Below are positions 19,445 through 27,318 of a stretch of DNA of 64,000 nt, piece after piece. The stretch is from contig JAFWXR010000037.1 in the NCBI GenBank assembly GCA_017517965.1, positions 1 through 64,000 on the forward strand, read 5' to 3'. The first letter of the stretch is position 1. Every line of letters starts with the position of its first letter. This DNA is from Clostridia bacterium. GTDB lineage: Bacteria > Bacillota > Clostridia > Oscillospirales > Feifaniaceae. The position numbers and the translations under genes were made by a program. The notes under the pieces were generated by a model, which saw only the letters and a list, made by a program, of their open reading frames with translations, made no database searches and was not told the DNA's origin.

Positions 19445-19604
19445 GTAAGGGATACTCTGCGACTCCTTGATTTTTCGACCGTTCCGAACGGTTGCGAAAA
19501 ATCTTCGGTGCTCGAGACTTTGGCAGACCGCAACACCTGTCGCGGTGTTGCGACTGCGTCGACGAACGCTTTTGCCTACGGCAAAAAGGTTCTCATTCCC
19601 TTAC
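19445..19604. repeat. 160-bp noncoding element of three consecutive hairpins with tRNA-like ends
   Basis: Bounded by GTAAGGGATA (19445-19454) and ATTCCCTTAC (19595-19604), near-inverted copies that also match the T-arm/acceptor sequence of the neighbouring tRNA-Arg. Inside are a long hairpin at 19469-19503 (GATTTTTCG/CGAAAAATC with inner ACCGTT/AACGGT), a GC-rich hairpin at 19529-19552 (CGCAACACC/GGTGTTGCG, extended by GCAG/CTGC), and TTTTGCC-TAC-GGCAAAA near 19570-19587. I see no reading frame. It is probably a mobile or repetitive palindromic element. Confidence 0.6.
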
Positions 19605-19612
19605 AGTGCATT

Positions 19613-19648
19613 AAAAAAGACTATACCCATCAGGGTATAGTCTTTTTT
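19613..19648 (-). terminator. Terminator of the tRNA-Arg transcript
   Basis: Perfect 16-bp stem AAAAAAGACTATACCC / GGGTATAGTCTTTTTT with an ATCA loop, directly following the encoded CCA end on the minus strand. Confidence 0.9.
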
Positions 19649-19724
19649 GGCGCGCTGTAAGGGATTCGAACCCCTGACCTACTGGTCCGTAGCCAGTCAC
19701 TCTATCCAGCTGAGCTAACAGCGC
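19648..19724 (-). tRNA. tRNA-Arg (anticodon ACG)
   Basis: 77 nt including an encoded 3' CCA. Acceptor stem GCGCTGT/ACAGCGC with discriminator G, D-arm GCTCAGCTGGATAGAGT, anticodon arm ACTGG-CTACGGA-CCAGT giving ACG, and T-arm with GGTTCGAATCC. ACG reads CGU and, after deamination to inosine, CGC and CGA. Confidence 0.97.
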
Positions 19725-19780
19725 ATTTCAAAATGCTAAATAATGATACCACAAACAAAAACAAAAATCAAGAGTAATTA

Positions 19781-20284
19781 TTAAAATGGAAGAGGTTTTT
19801 TAGGGACGTCGGCAATAAAGGTCATTTCACAGCCGATTTCCTGCGCGTATTTTACCGTATAATCCGTTCCGCCGTGATAGTGCGTGCGGTAGGCAATGCC
19901 GAATTTTGAACGGTCTGCCATAAAGCGATTGCGCTTATACATACAGCCTTTCTCATACTCTTCGCAGATGTAAAACACAAAGTCTGCCTTTGATAAAATA
20001 TTTTCGTACCTGCGAATTTCCGCACCGTTTCGCCACTTTTCAGTCTGATTACGGCAGGGGAGTGCCATTATAAGCTGTATACCTTCAAATTTTTCCCTTG
20101 CGGCGAGAACACGCTCTGCAGCGAGCATATCAAAACCCAGTGCGCCACCGCAGAAAAAATCTGTCACGCCGTTTTTGGTTATCATATTTTCTATCTCACG
20201 GTCAAGCTTTATACATATTTTCGGCAGTTCGCCCGTCGGCAATATGCGGTGACCCGTGAAGAAACAACTTTTATCGTGTGCCAT
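19781..20284 (-). CDS. SLOG-superfamily (DUF1273/YpsA-like) protein
   Basis: 167 residues, ATG 20284 with AAGGAAG upstream. It starts KSCFFTGHRILP and has CGGALGFDMLAAERVL followed later by ALPCRNQTEKW, the Rossmann-like SLOG nucleotide-ligand-binding pattern of YpsA/DUF1273 proteins. SLOG domains bind nucleotides or nucleotide-derived signals; YpsA has been linked to growth and division in Bacillus, but the molecular function is not settled. Divergent from the nucleosidase gene, monocistronic, cytoplasmic. Confidence 0.8.
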   Translation of the reverse strand: MAHDKSCFFTGHRILPTGELPKICIKLDREIENMITKNGVTDFFCGGALGFDMLAAERVLAAREKFEGIQLIMALPCRNQTEKWRNGAEIRRYENILSKADFVFYICEEYEKGCMYKRNRFMADRSKFGIAYRTHYHGGTDYTVKYAQEIGCEMTFIADVPKKPLPF

Positions 20285-20403
20285 AATATCTTCCTTTCAC
20301 AAAGTGTTTTTATTTTAACACAAATACGAACAAATGTACAGTAGTTTTTTTGAAAAATTTATGGTATTATAAAAACAATATATATAATTTTGGAGGGAAC
20401 AAT

Positions 20404-21075
20404 ATGTTTTACGGTATTATCGGTGCCATGAAAGTGGAAATAGAGACGATAGTTTCAGCACTGTCCGACTGTACGGTGGACGATTCGACATACATAACTT
20501 TTTATAAGGGCAAACTGCGTGATCATGACGTTGTGGTCTGCGAATGCAGTGTTGCAACGGTAAATGCGGCTGCAGCGGCACAGCTTATGATAGACCGTTT
20601 TGACGTTGACGTTATAATAAATACGGGTATTGCAGGCGGTACGGCAGAGTATATCAGACCGCTTGAAATGGTCGTGTCAAAAACGGCGGTTTTCCACGAC
20701 AGAGATGATGGTGTCATCAAGAATTATTTCCCGCACTGCACCGAATTTGTTGCGGATGACGACCTTATCACGAAGGCGGTAACCTCGGCGGCATCAATAA
20801 ACGTGAAGGCGTATATCGGCAGGGTTGCAACGGGGGATACGTTTGTAACAAGCAACAGTCTTAAAGAGGCGATAATAAACAGATGCGAGCCTCTCTGCGT
20901 TGAGATGGAGGGTGCGGCAATCGCACAGGTTGCATATATGAACAAAAAGCCGTTTGTAATTATCAGGACTATCAGCGACAGTGCTGACGACAACGGTCAG
21001 AACGAATACGACAATTTCTGGGAAGTTGCGGCAAAGAACAGCGCAATGACTGTTATCCGAATGATTGAGGTATAA
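20404..21075 (+). CDS. mtnN: 5'-methylthioadenosine/S-adenosylhomocysteine nucleosidase
   Basis: 223 residues from ATG 20404 (TTTGGAGGGA upstream); an in-frame ATG at 20350 lacks a ribosome-binding site. It hydrolyses MTA and SAH to adenine and the thioribosyl or ribosylhomocysteine product in methionine salvage and the activated methyl cycle. Family motifs in order: GIIGAMKVEIE (N-terminus), NTGIAGG, ATGDTFVTS, and CVEMEGAAIAQVA followed by RTISDSAD with the catalytic Asp. It converges on metA across a shared terminator, consistent with a methionine-metabolism neighbourhood. Confidence 0.95.
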   Translation: MFYGIIGAMKVEIETIVSALSDCTVDDSTYITFYKGKLRDHDVVVCECSVATVNAAAAAQLMIDRFDVDVIINTGIAGGTAEYIRPLEMVVSKTAVFHDRDDGVIKNYFPHCTEFVADDDLITKAVTSAASINVKAYIGRVATGDTFVTSNSLKEAIINRCEPLCVEMEGAAIAQVAYMNKKPFVIIRTISDSADDNGQNEYDNFWEVAAKNSAMTVIRMIEV

Positions 21076-21079
21076 ATAA

Positions 21080-21107
21080 AAAAGCAGTGGATATCCACTG
21101 CTTATTT
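21080..21107. terminator. Bidirectional terminator between mtnN and metA
   Basis: GCAGTGGATATCCACTGC is an 18-bp palindrome flanked by A- and T-runs; it overlaps the metA stop on the minus strand. Confidence 0.85.
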
Positions 21108-22019
21108 TATTTCCGTTATATCGTATGGCGTTGTCTGGTAAACGTAGTAGTTGAGCCAGTTTGAATAGAGAAGGTTTGCATGCCCTCTCCATATCACAAG
21201 CGGGTCTTTGGTCGGGTCATCATTGGGGAAGTAGTTTTCGGGTACTTCTATGGGAAGGCCTGCCGCAACGTCCCTGTCATACTCGGCTTTGAGTGTGCCT
21301 GCATCGTATTCCGAGTGGCCCGTTATGAATATCTGCCTGCCCTGGTCGGTCATAACCGCATAAAGACCTGCGTCTTTTGACGTGGCAATTATCTTAAGCT
21401 CGGGTATCTTTCTCACGTCCTCAATATCAACCGTCGTGTGACGTGAATGGGGTACGTAGAAGGTGTCGTCAAAACCGCGGCAGAGCATTGAATTTTTCCT
21501 CTCTGCCTTGTGGGGATATACACCGAAAAGTTTTTTATCAAGCTTGTGCTTCTGTATACCGTAGTGATAGTAAAGACCTGCCTGTGCCGCCCAGCATATG
21601 TGGAAGGTTGAGTGAACGTTGGTCTTACTCCACTCCATAATCTTGCAAAGCTCGTCCCAGTATTCAACCTCTTCAAATTCCATATGCTCAACGGGTGCGC
21701 CCGTTATAATCATACCGTCAAACTTCTGGTCCTTAACCTCGTCAAACGTCTTATAGAAGGAGAGCATATGCTCGGCAGAAGTGTGGGTTGCCTTGTGGGT
21801 TGCCGTCTGCAACAACTCGAGCTCGACCTGAAGGGGCGTATTGCCTATAACACGTGCAATCTGTGTCTCGGTCTCAATTTTCTTGGGCATAAGATTGAGC
21901 ATAAGTATGCGAAGCGGACGAATATCCTGCGTCATAGCCCTCGTTTCCGTTATGACAAATATGTTTTCCTTAGATAGCGTTTTTGTCGCCGGAAGTTTAT
22001 TCGGAATTTTAATCGGCAT
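21102..22019 (-). CDS. metAA: Homoserine O-acetyltransferase of the MetA family
   Basis: 305 residues, full length. It acylates the homoserine hydroxyl, the first committed step of methionine synthesis. The catalytic Cys is at position 142 ([10 protein letters not shown]) and the conserved His and Glu lie in FITGHSEYD. Position 111, in [10 protein letters not shown], is Glu; Glu111 marks acetyl-CoA use and Gly succinyl-CoA use in this family, so acetyl-CoA is predicted despite the usual succinyltransferase name. It begins 15 nt after the stop of the ABC ATPase gene, so it is probably the last gene of that importer operon, hinting that the importer handles a sulfur amino acid. Confidence 0.93.
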   Translation of the reverse strand: MPIKIPNKLPATKTLSKENIFVITETRAMTQDIRPLRILMLNLMPKKIETETQIARVIGNTPLQVELELLQTATHKATHTSAEHMLSFYKTFDEVKDQKFDGMIITGAPVEHMEFEEVEYWDELCKIMEWSKTNVHSTFHICWAAQAGLYYHYGIQKHKLDKKLFGVYPHKAERKNSMLCRGFDDTFYVPHSRHTTVDIEDVRKIPELKIIATSKDAGLYAVMTDQGRQIFITGHSEYDAGTLKAEYDRDVAAGLPIEVPENYFPNDDPTKDPLVIWRGHANLLYSNWLNYYVYQTTPYDITEIK

Positions 22020-22034
22020 AGAATTTACCGCCTT

Positions 22035-22778
22035 TTACAGTACTTTTGCGAGGAAGTTTTTAAGTCTGTCACTCTCGGGGGATGAGAATATCTTTTCGGG
22101 AGTACCCTCCTCAACGATAACACCCTCGTCCATAAATATAACACGGTCGGCAACTTCACGGGCAAAGCCCATTTCGTGAGTTACGACTACCATTGTCATA
22201 CCGTCTTTTGCAAGTGATTTCATAACTTCAAGAACTTCGCCAACCATTTCGGGATCGAGTGCCGAAGTCGGCTCGTCAAAAAGAAGCACGTCGGGCATCA
22301 TACAGAGTGCACGAACGATTGCAACACGCTGTTTCTGACCGCCTGAAAGCTGACTCGGATAAGCGTTTGCCCTGTCGGCAAGACCGACTTTTTCCAAAAG
22401 TTCCATAGCATACTTTTCTGCTTCTTCTTTGGACTTCTTAAGAAGCTTCATGGGTGCTATGGTCATATTGCGAAGTATGGTCATATTCGGGAAAAGGTTG
22501 AAGTGCTGGAAAACCATACCCATTTTCTGACGGTGCAGATTTATGTTTGTGCGGGGGTCTGCTATATTAGTGCCGTCAAAGATTATTTCACCCTCCGTGG
22601 GCACTTCAAGCAGGTTGAGTGAACGAAGGAAGGTTGACTTACCGCTTCCCGAAGGGCCGATGACAACAACGACTTCGCCCCTTGAAATTTGTGCATCAAT
22701 ACCGTCAAGCGCCTTTACGACACCGCCGTTATAATGCTTTTTAAGACCGTTTACCTTAATTAAAACGTTATCTTTCAC
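22035..22778 (-). CDS. Polar amino-acid ABC transporter, ATP-binding protein
   Basis: 247 residues of the GlnQ/HisP type. Walker [11 protein letters not shown]-loop [13 protein letters not shown], signature [15 protein letters not shown], Walker [15 protein letters not shown]-loop VVTHEMGFA. It energises uptake through the permease whose gene overlaps its start by 11 nt. The substrate class is amino acid by family; the adjoining metA suggests methionine, cystine or a relative, but nothing in the ATPase itself specifies this. Confidence 0.93.
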   Translation of the reverse strand: MKDNVLIKVNGLKKHYNGGVVKALDGIDAQISRGEVVVVIGPSGSGKSTFLRSLNLLEVPTEGEIIFDGTNIADPRTNINLHRQKMGMVFQHFNLFPNMTILRNMTIAPMKLLKKSKEEAEKYAMELLEKVGLADRANAYPSQLSGGQKQRVAIVRALCMMPDVLLFDEPTSALDPEMVGEVLEVMKSLAKDGMTMVVVTHEMGFAREVADRVIFMDEGVIVEEGTPEKIFSSPESDRLKNFLAKVL

Positions 22779-23505
22779 TGCGACGCAACCTCCTTTCGAG
22801 AATATTTACGAGCTTTGAGAAGAATATTACCAAAACAAGATAAATAAGTGCTACTGCGATAAGAGGCAAAAATGCTGAATACGTTGCAGCACGTATGATG
22901 TTACCGCCCATGGTAAGATCACGTATTGTAACGTAACCTGCAACCGATGTTTCCTTCAAAAGAACGATAAATTCGTTTGCAAGGGCGGGTAAAACGTTTT
23001 TGAATGCCTGCGGAAGCACAATATATATCATCGTACTCTTATAGTCAAAACCGAGGCTTCTGCCTGCTTCAAACTGACCTGCATCAATAGACATAATGCC
23101 TGAACGTACAATTTCGGCAACGTATGCACCGGAATTTATACCAAAGGCAATAACTGCAACCATAAGGCTGTTTCTTGATGATGCAAAAATTATGTAATAC
23201 ATAATCATAAGCTGAACAACAACAGGTGTTCCTCTTATAACCGTAAGATAAAGTCGGCATATTCCGTTGGCGAGTGAGAATAAAAATTTCTTTACACCGC
23301 CACGCATTTCATCATACGTTTTATCGTAACTTGAGCGTACGATAGCGATAATAATACCTAAAAATACGCCAAGTATGAGAGAAAGAAGGGTAATTACAAG
23401 GGTGTTTTTAAGACCCGTTGTAATGAATTTCCATCTCTGCTGGTCGACAAAATTCAGTATGAAATCTGCCTTAAAATCATTAAACCATGCAATAATACTA
23501 TCCAT
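22768..23505 (-). CDS. Polar amino-acid ABC transporter, permease
   Basis: 245 residues with about five membrane helices and the HisM/GlnP-family coupling motif [23 protein letters not shown] near the C-terminal third, preceded by [15 protein letters not shown]. It forms the membrane channel, probably as a homodimer because only one permease gene is present. A terminator-like stem separates it from the upstream binding-protein gene, which would let the binding protein be made in excess. Confidence 0.93.
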   Translation of the reverse strand: MDSIIAWFNDFKADFILNFVDQQRWKFITTGLKNTLVITLLSLILGVFLGIIIAIVRSSYDKTYDEMRGGVKKFLFSLANGICRLYLTVIRGTPVVVQLMIMYYIIFASSRNSLMVAVIAFGINSGAYVAEIVRSGIMSIDAGQFEAGRSLGFDYKSTMIYIVLPQAFKNVLPALANEFIVLLKETSVAGYVTIRDLTMGGNIIRAATYSAFLPLIAVALIYLVLVIFFSKLVNILERRLRRSER

Positions 23506-23526
23506 TATTCCACCTCTTATAAAAGA

Positions 23527-23558
23527 AAAAAAGAGGGGCAGAGAAGCTCTGCCCCTTG
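23527..23558 (-). terminator. Intercistronic attenuator after the binding-protein gene
   Basis: Stem AGGGGCAGAG / CTCTGCCCCT (23534-23556) with a 3-nt loop. On the minus strand it is followed by a C/T-rich run, so it should terminate part of the transcripts between the binding protein and the permease. Confidence 0.8.
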
Positions 23559-23572
23559 AGCTTTAAACAAAA

Positions 23573-24364
23573 TTACTTGTTGTTAGCTGCAACGTATGCC
23601 TTAGCGGGCTCGTTGTCGATGATAACGCAGTCAACCTTACCTGTGATAAGAGCCTGAACTGCTTCGTTACCTGAAGCGTACTTCATAACTCTTTCAGCAC
23701 CGAAGTCACCTTCAGCATAGATGTCGCCTGTTGTACCTCTCTGTGTACCAACGAGGTATGTTGCACCTTCTGCATAAAGGTCGTCAACCGTTGTGATGGG
23801 TGAGCCTTCGGGAACGATAACAACCTGGATACCTGTTGCATAGCTGTCTGAGAAGTTGATGCTCTGAAGTCTTTCTTCGGTAACTGTCATACCAGCCATA
23901 CCAAAGTCTGCCTTGCCTGTCTGTACAGCAGCGATGATTGAATCGAATTCCATATCGTCAATAACGAGCTTCATACCGAGCTTGTCAGCGATTGCAGCTG
24001 CCATTTCAGCGTCGATACCAACAACTTTGTCACCCTCGTAGTATTCGTAGGGAGGGAACTGAGCGTTTGTAGCCATATGGATTTCTTCCTTGCCTTCAAC
24101 GTCAGCCTGGAAAACGAGGTCGTTTTCTACGCCTGAGATATACTTGTCAACGATTGCCTGTGCCGTACCGTCAGCTGTGAGTTCAGCAAGTGCTACGTTG
24201 ATGTTTGCAAGAAGGTCTTCATTTTCCTTAGCAACGCAGATTGCATAATCTTCAACTGCATATTCTGTGTCAAGGATTGTGAGTGTTACGGGTTCTTCTT
24301 TTGCGCATGCAGCGAATGAAAGTACCATTACAACTGCAAGCATTACTGAAATAAGTTTTTTCAT
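23573..24364 (-). CDS. Amino-acid ABC transporter solute-binding lipoprotein, apparently circularly permuted
   Basis: 263 residues with a lipoprotein signal ending at Cys20 (LSFAAC). Residues about 27-77 (LTILDTEYAVEDYAI through AIVDKYISG) match what normally forms the C-terminal tail of this SBP_bac_3 family. Residues about 78-263 then run through the usual N-terminal lobe (IHMATNAQFPPYEYYEGDKV, GIDAEMAAAIADKLG, GMAGMTVTEERLQ) and end at DCVIIDNEPAKAYVAANNK, exactly where the tail would normally continue. Total length is normal, with one copy of each segment. This is best explained by circular permutation rather than truncation. The other binding protein in this window (25990-26778) keeps the normal order. 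Function: extracytoplasmic capture of an amino acid for the adjacent permease. Confidence 0.88.
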   Translation of the reverse strand: MKKLISVMLAVVMVLSFAACAKEEPVTLTILDTEYAVEDYAICVAKENEDLLANINVALAELTADGTAQAIVDKYISGVENDLVFQADVEGKEEIHMATNAQFPPYEYYEGDKVVGIDAEMAAAIADKLGMKLVIDDMEFDSIIAAVQTGKADFGMAGMTVTEERLQSINFSDSYATGIQVVIVPEGSPITTVDDLYAEGATYLVGTQRGTTGDIYAEGDFGAERVMKYASGNEAVQALITGKVDCVIIDNEPAKAYVAANNK

Positions 24365-24406
24365 TTTGTGTAATCTCCTTTAAATATGTTTTTAATTACA
24401 AAGTGC

Positions 24407-24435
24407 ATTTTAACATCGTATTGCATAAATTTCAA
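24407..24435 (-). promoter_or_regulatory. Sigma-A promoter of the permuted-SBP/permease/ATPase/metA operon
   Basis: On the minus strand TTGAAA (24430-24435), 17-bp spacer, TAAAAT (24407-24412), about 40 nt upstream of the start codon. Confidence 0.7.
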
Positions 24436-24454
24436 TACTTATTTTATATTTATA

Positions 24455-25213
24455 CTAAAACTGTTCGAGTGAACTGTTTAAAAATGCCCTCGTTTTTTCC
24501 GATTTGGGATTGCCGAACACTTCTTCGGGCGTGCCCATTTCTTCGATAACGCCGTCTGCCATAAACATTATTTTGTCGGACACCGATTTTGCAAATTCCA
24601 TTTCGTGTGTCACGACTATCATGGTGCAGTCACCGTTTTTAAGGTCTCTTATAACCTTTAAAACCTCACCCGTAAGCTCGGGGTCGAGTGCCGAGGTCGG
24701 CTCGTCAAAACAGAGCACGTCGGGCGTTAGTGCAAGTGCCCTTGCTATTGCAACACGCTGTTGCTGACCGCCTGATAACTGACATGGATAAAAGTCCGTT
24801 TTCTCGGTGAGTCCGACACGGGCAATAAGTGATTTGGCCTTTTCTTCAATCTCTTCGGGCGTGCCCCTTTTGAGAAGGGTGGGGGCAAGCGTTATGTTCT
24901 GCAGTACCGTATACTGCGGAAAAAGGTTAAATGACTGGAATACAAGACCGAAATGCAGTCTGTTTTCCCTTATAACGCTTTCGGGTGTCTTTTTCAAGTT
25001 TTCACCGTTGAATATTTCTTTACCGTTTACTGCAATAGTGCCTTTTTCAGCCCTCTCAAGAAAGTTAAGACAACGCAAAAGCGTCGTTTTACCGCTTCCC
25101 GATGAGCCGATTATGGAAAGCACCTCGCCTTTTTCAAGAGAAAAAGAAATGTCCTTGAGTACTTCGGTACGGTCAAATGACTTTTTAAGATTATTTACTT
25201 CTAATACTGCCAT
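24455..25213 (-). CDS. Polar amino-acid ABC transporter, ATP-binding protein (second system)
   Basis: 252 residues. Walker A GSSGSGKTT, Q-loop LVFQSFNLFPQYT, signature LSGGQQQRVAIARAL, Walker [15 protein letters not shown]-loop VVTHEMEFA. Same subfamily as the ATPase at 22035-22778 but clearly diverged. The permease gene ends 3 nt upstream of its start, so the two are translationally coupled. The substrate is unresolved. Confidence 0.93.
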   Translation of the reverse strand: MAVLEVNNLKKSFDRTEVLKDISFSLEKGEVLSIIGSSGSGKTTLLRCLNFLERAEKGTIAVNGKEIFNGENLKKTPESVIRENRLHFGLVFQSFNLFPQYTVLQNITLAPTLLKRGTPEEIEEKAKSLIARVGLTEKTDFYPCQLSGGQQQRVAIARALALTPDVLCFDEPTSALDPELTGEVLKVIRDLKNGDCTMIVVTHEMEFAKSVSDKIMFMADGVIEEMGTPEEVFGNPKSEKTRAFLNSSLEQF

Positions 25214-25216
25214 ACG

Positions 25217-25918
25217 TCAACTCCTGAAATAACTCATTTTTTTCTCTATGTAGTTAAAGAGCAGTGTAAGTATACCTGAGAAAACAAGGTAGAATACTGC
25301 CGTGTAGAATAAAGGCCAGAGAAGACCGTCACGCTTGATGAATGCCTGCGCCTGCCAGATAACCTCGTAAACGGCAATCGTTCTGGCAAGAGACGTATCT
25401 TTTACAAGCGTTATTATCTCGTTGCTCATCGGAGGGATTATGCGTTTTACAACCTGCAGAAGCACGACCTTGAAGAATATCTGCGTCTTGGTCATACCGA
25501 GCACCTGACCTGCTTCATACTGTCCCTTTGAGATAGATTCGATACCGCCTCTGTATATTTCGGAGAAATAGCAGGCGTAGTTTATAACGAAGGATACTGC
25601 AACCGCAGTAAAACGCTCCATAAGTGTCCAGCTTGCTATCCAGTCAATCAAAAAGAAGGACGAGCCGAGGCTCTGCGCCCACTTTGCCGCAAGACCGGGG
25701 CCGTAATATATGACGATAAGCTGCAACATAAGAGGCGTACCTCTTATTATCCACACAAACGTCTTTACCAGCCAGCGAAGCGGGGGAAACTTACTCATCG
25801 AGCCGAAGCTGATTATAAGACCGAGCGGAAGAGCAAAGGCGAGTGTTATTGCAAATATCTGAAGCGTCATCCCGAAACCTTCAAGCAGATTCCCGGTGAC
25901 ACGTAAGAATTGATCCAT
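25217..25918 (-). CDS. Polar amino-acid ABC transporter, permease (second system)
   Basis: 233 residues with five predicted membrane helices; TFVWIIRGTPLMLQL and the EAGQVLGMTKTQIFFKVVLL coupling loop are the HisM-family hallmarks. As in the first system there is a single permease gene. It lies downstream of its binding-protein gene across an intercistronic stem-loop. Confidence 0.93.
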   Translation of the reverse strand: MDQFLRVTGNLLEGFGMTLQIFAITLAFALPLGLIISFGSMSKFPPLRWLVKTFVWIIRGTPLMLQLIVIYYGPGLAAKWAQSLGSSFFLIDWIASWTLMERFTAVAVSFVINYACYFSEIYRGGIESISKGQYEAGQVLGMTKTQIFFKVVLLQVVKRIIPPMSNEIITLVKDTSLARTIAVYEVIWQAQAFIKRDGLLWPLFYTAVFYLVFSGILTLLFNYIEKKMSYFRS

Positions 25919-25947
25919 ATTTTTACCTACCTGTAAACGTACAAAAT

Positions 25948-25973
25948 CGGCAGGAGGGGTTTCCCTCCTACCG
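25948..25973 (-). terminator. Intercistronic stem-loop after the second binding-protein gene
   Basis: Eleven-pair stem between 25948-25958 and 25963-25973. One position pairs only as G-U in the minus-strand RNA, which fixes the orientation. The U-tail is weak (ATTTTGT), so partial termination or 3'-end protection of the binding-protein mRNA is more likely than complete termination. Confidence 0.6.
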
Positions 25974-25989
25974 TTTTTTTATCTGTTTC

Positions 25990-26778
25990 TTATGCAAGTG
26001 TGAGCTCGTATTTGTCAGCAAGAGTCTGGAGTGTACCGTCGTCCTTGAGTGCTGCCATAAACGTGTTGAGTTTAGCCGTGAGGTCAGAATCCTTTCTGAA
26101 GCCTACGCCGTATTCTTCCGTTGCAAGTTCAACTGCATAGCCGAGGTCAGCATAGCTTGTGCCTTCGCCCGTCATAGCGTTTGCCATCGTAATATCGATA
26201 ACGCATGCATCTGCACTGCCTGAAGCAACTTCGAGAAGAGCGTCTGACTGAGCCGTTACACCAACTGTTGTAAGACCGTTGTCGAGAGCAACTGCTTCAC
26301 CTGCTGAGCCTGATTCAACTGCGAACGTGAGGTCTGCCATTGAAGCAACGTCTGCATAGTTTGCAAGCTTATCAGCAGCCATTACAACTACCTGTGCATT
26401 CTTTACGTAAGCGTCTGAGCAGGATGTGTTGAGGTTAACTTCGTCAGTAATTGTCATACCGTTCCAGATACAGTCGATAGCCTTTGCTTCGAGTTCGAGG
26501 AACTTGTTGTCCCATTCGATAACCTTGAATTCAACTTCTACACCGAGGTCTTCAGCAAAGAGTGTTGCAAACTCTGCATCAAAACCTGTCCATTCGCCGT
26601 TCTCATCAAGAAAATCCATGGGAGCGTATTCTGTGATACCAACTACGAGTTTTCCGTTATCAGCAACGTATGCTGAATCGGTAACTGTTGTTTCAACGTC
26701 ATTGTCTGTTGTGTTGCCGCAAGCTGCAAATGAGAATAACATTGCAACTGCGAGGATGATTGATAATACTTTTTTCAT
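25990..26778 (-). CDS. Amino-acid ABC transporter solute-binding lipoprotein (normal topology)
   Basis: 262 residues, signal ending FAACGN (lipid-modified Cys at 20). It shows the standard SBP_bac_3 order: KLVVGITEYAPMDFLDE, TGFDAEFATLFAEDLG, CIWNGMTITDE, then the second lobe with FAVESGSAGE, ACVIDITMANAM, and the C-terminal VGFRKDSDLTAKLN ... LQTLADKYE tail. It binds a polar amino acid outside the membrane for the permease and ATPase genes that follow. Confidence 0.93.
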   Translation of the reverse strand: MKKVLSIILAVAMLFSFAACGNTTDNDVETTVTDSAYVADNGKLVVGITEYAPMDFLDENGEWTGFDAEFATLFAEDLGVEVEFKVIEWDNKFLELEAKAIDCIWNGMTITDEVNLNTSCSDAYVKNAQVVVMAADKLANYADVASMADLTFAVESGSAGEAVALDNGLTTVGVTAQSDALLEVASGSADACVIDITMANAMTGEGTSYADLGYAVELATEEYGVGFRKDSDLTAKLNTFMAALKDDGTLQTLADKYELTLA

Positions 26779-26815
26779 TTTTATTTTCTCCTTTGAAGAT
26801 GTTTTCGATGTTGTT

Positions 26816-26844
26816 ATTATACTTTAGCAAGGTAAAGTTGTAAA
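26816..26844 (-). promoter_or_regulatory. Sigma-A promoter of the second amino-acid importer operon
   Basis: On the minus strand TTTACA (26839-26844), 17-bp spacer, consensus TATAAT (26816-26821), 38 nt before the start codon. Confidence 0.8.
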
Positions 26845-26884
26845 GCAGTATTTCAATAAATCAATAAAAATTAGGCAAATGACA

Positions 26885-26924
26885 AATAATATTAAGTTTA
26901 AAGAGGCTGCAACTTAACATTATT
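26885..26924 (-). other. Isolated 14-bp intergenic hairpin
   Basis: AATAATATTAAGTT pairs with AACTTAACATTATT around a 12-nt loop; the single mismatch becomes G-U on the minus strand. It has no T-run and lies between a terminator (27011-27041) and the importer promoter. The surrounding 26845-27010 is AT-rich and I see no convincing gene in it. Confidence 0.45.
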
Positions 26925-27010
26925 AAACGAAAGGGAGCTTTTGAGGTGTGTATGGCGTAAAAAAGTGCCTTTTCGGAGTGGTGAATGCCCCTGATAAGAT
27001 GTTTATAAAT

Positions 27011-27041
27011 AAAAAATCCGCAATTCTCATTGCGGATTTTT
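27011..27041 (-). terminator. Rho-independent terminator
   Basis: AAATCCGCAA / TTGCGGATTT with A- and T-runs on both sides, just downstream of the minus-strand hypothetical gene. Confidence 0.88.
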
Positions 27042-27054
27042 GTTGTTATAGTGG

Positions 27055-27291
27055 TCAATACCACATTACAACTTTTTCTTTTGGTATTTCGCATTTTTGA
27101 CTTTCCAGTATATTTTTTAGTCCTTTTATAGCCATAGACGGATATGTTGTTTCGTACCCTTCAACTGTTTCCGATATAATTTTATCATCGTTTAAATACA
27201 TTCTTACGAAACCCGATGATTCACAATCTTCGGGAATATAATTTGCCTCAATATAGTCGTTTGTTTTTTTTATGTTTACTAATCTTAGCAT
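27055..27291 (-). CDS. Small hypothetical protein
   Basis: 78 residues, start ATG 27291, ending EKVVMWY 13 nt before a terminator. Composition is that of an ordinary soluble protein (mixed charge, no membrane segment, no signal). I do not recognise the family; NIKKTNDYIEANYIPED near the N-terminus followed by FVRMYLNDD suggests a small alpha/beta fold. It follows the LUD gene by 27 nt on the same strand and may be the last gene of the glnN operon. Confidence 0.65.
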   Translation of the reverse strand: MLRLVNIKKTNDYIEANYIPEDCESSGFVRMYLNDDKIISETVEGYETTYPSMAIKGLKNILESQKCEIPKEKVVMWY

Positions 27292-27318
27292 TATATTCTT
27301 TCACTTCTTACCTTTATA

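Noticed and set aside
23573-24364. Binding protein as a truncated pseudogene
   Set aside because: Although it lacks the usual C-terminal segment, that segment is present once at the N-terminus, the signal peptide is intact and total length is normal.
26861-27094. 77-codon minus-strand frame
   Set aside because: It runs through a strong terminator and into the end of the better-supported 78-residue gene.
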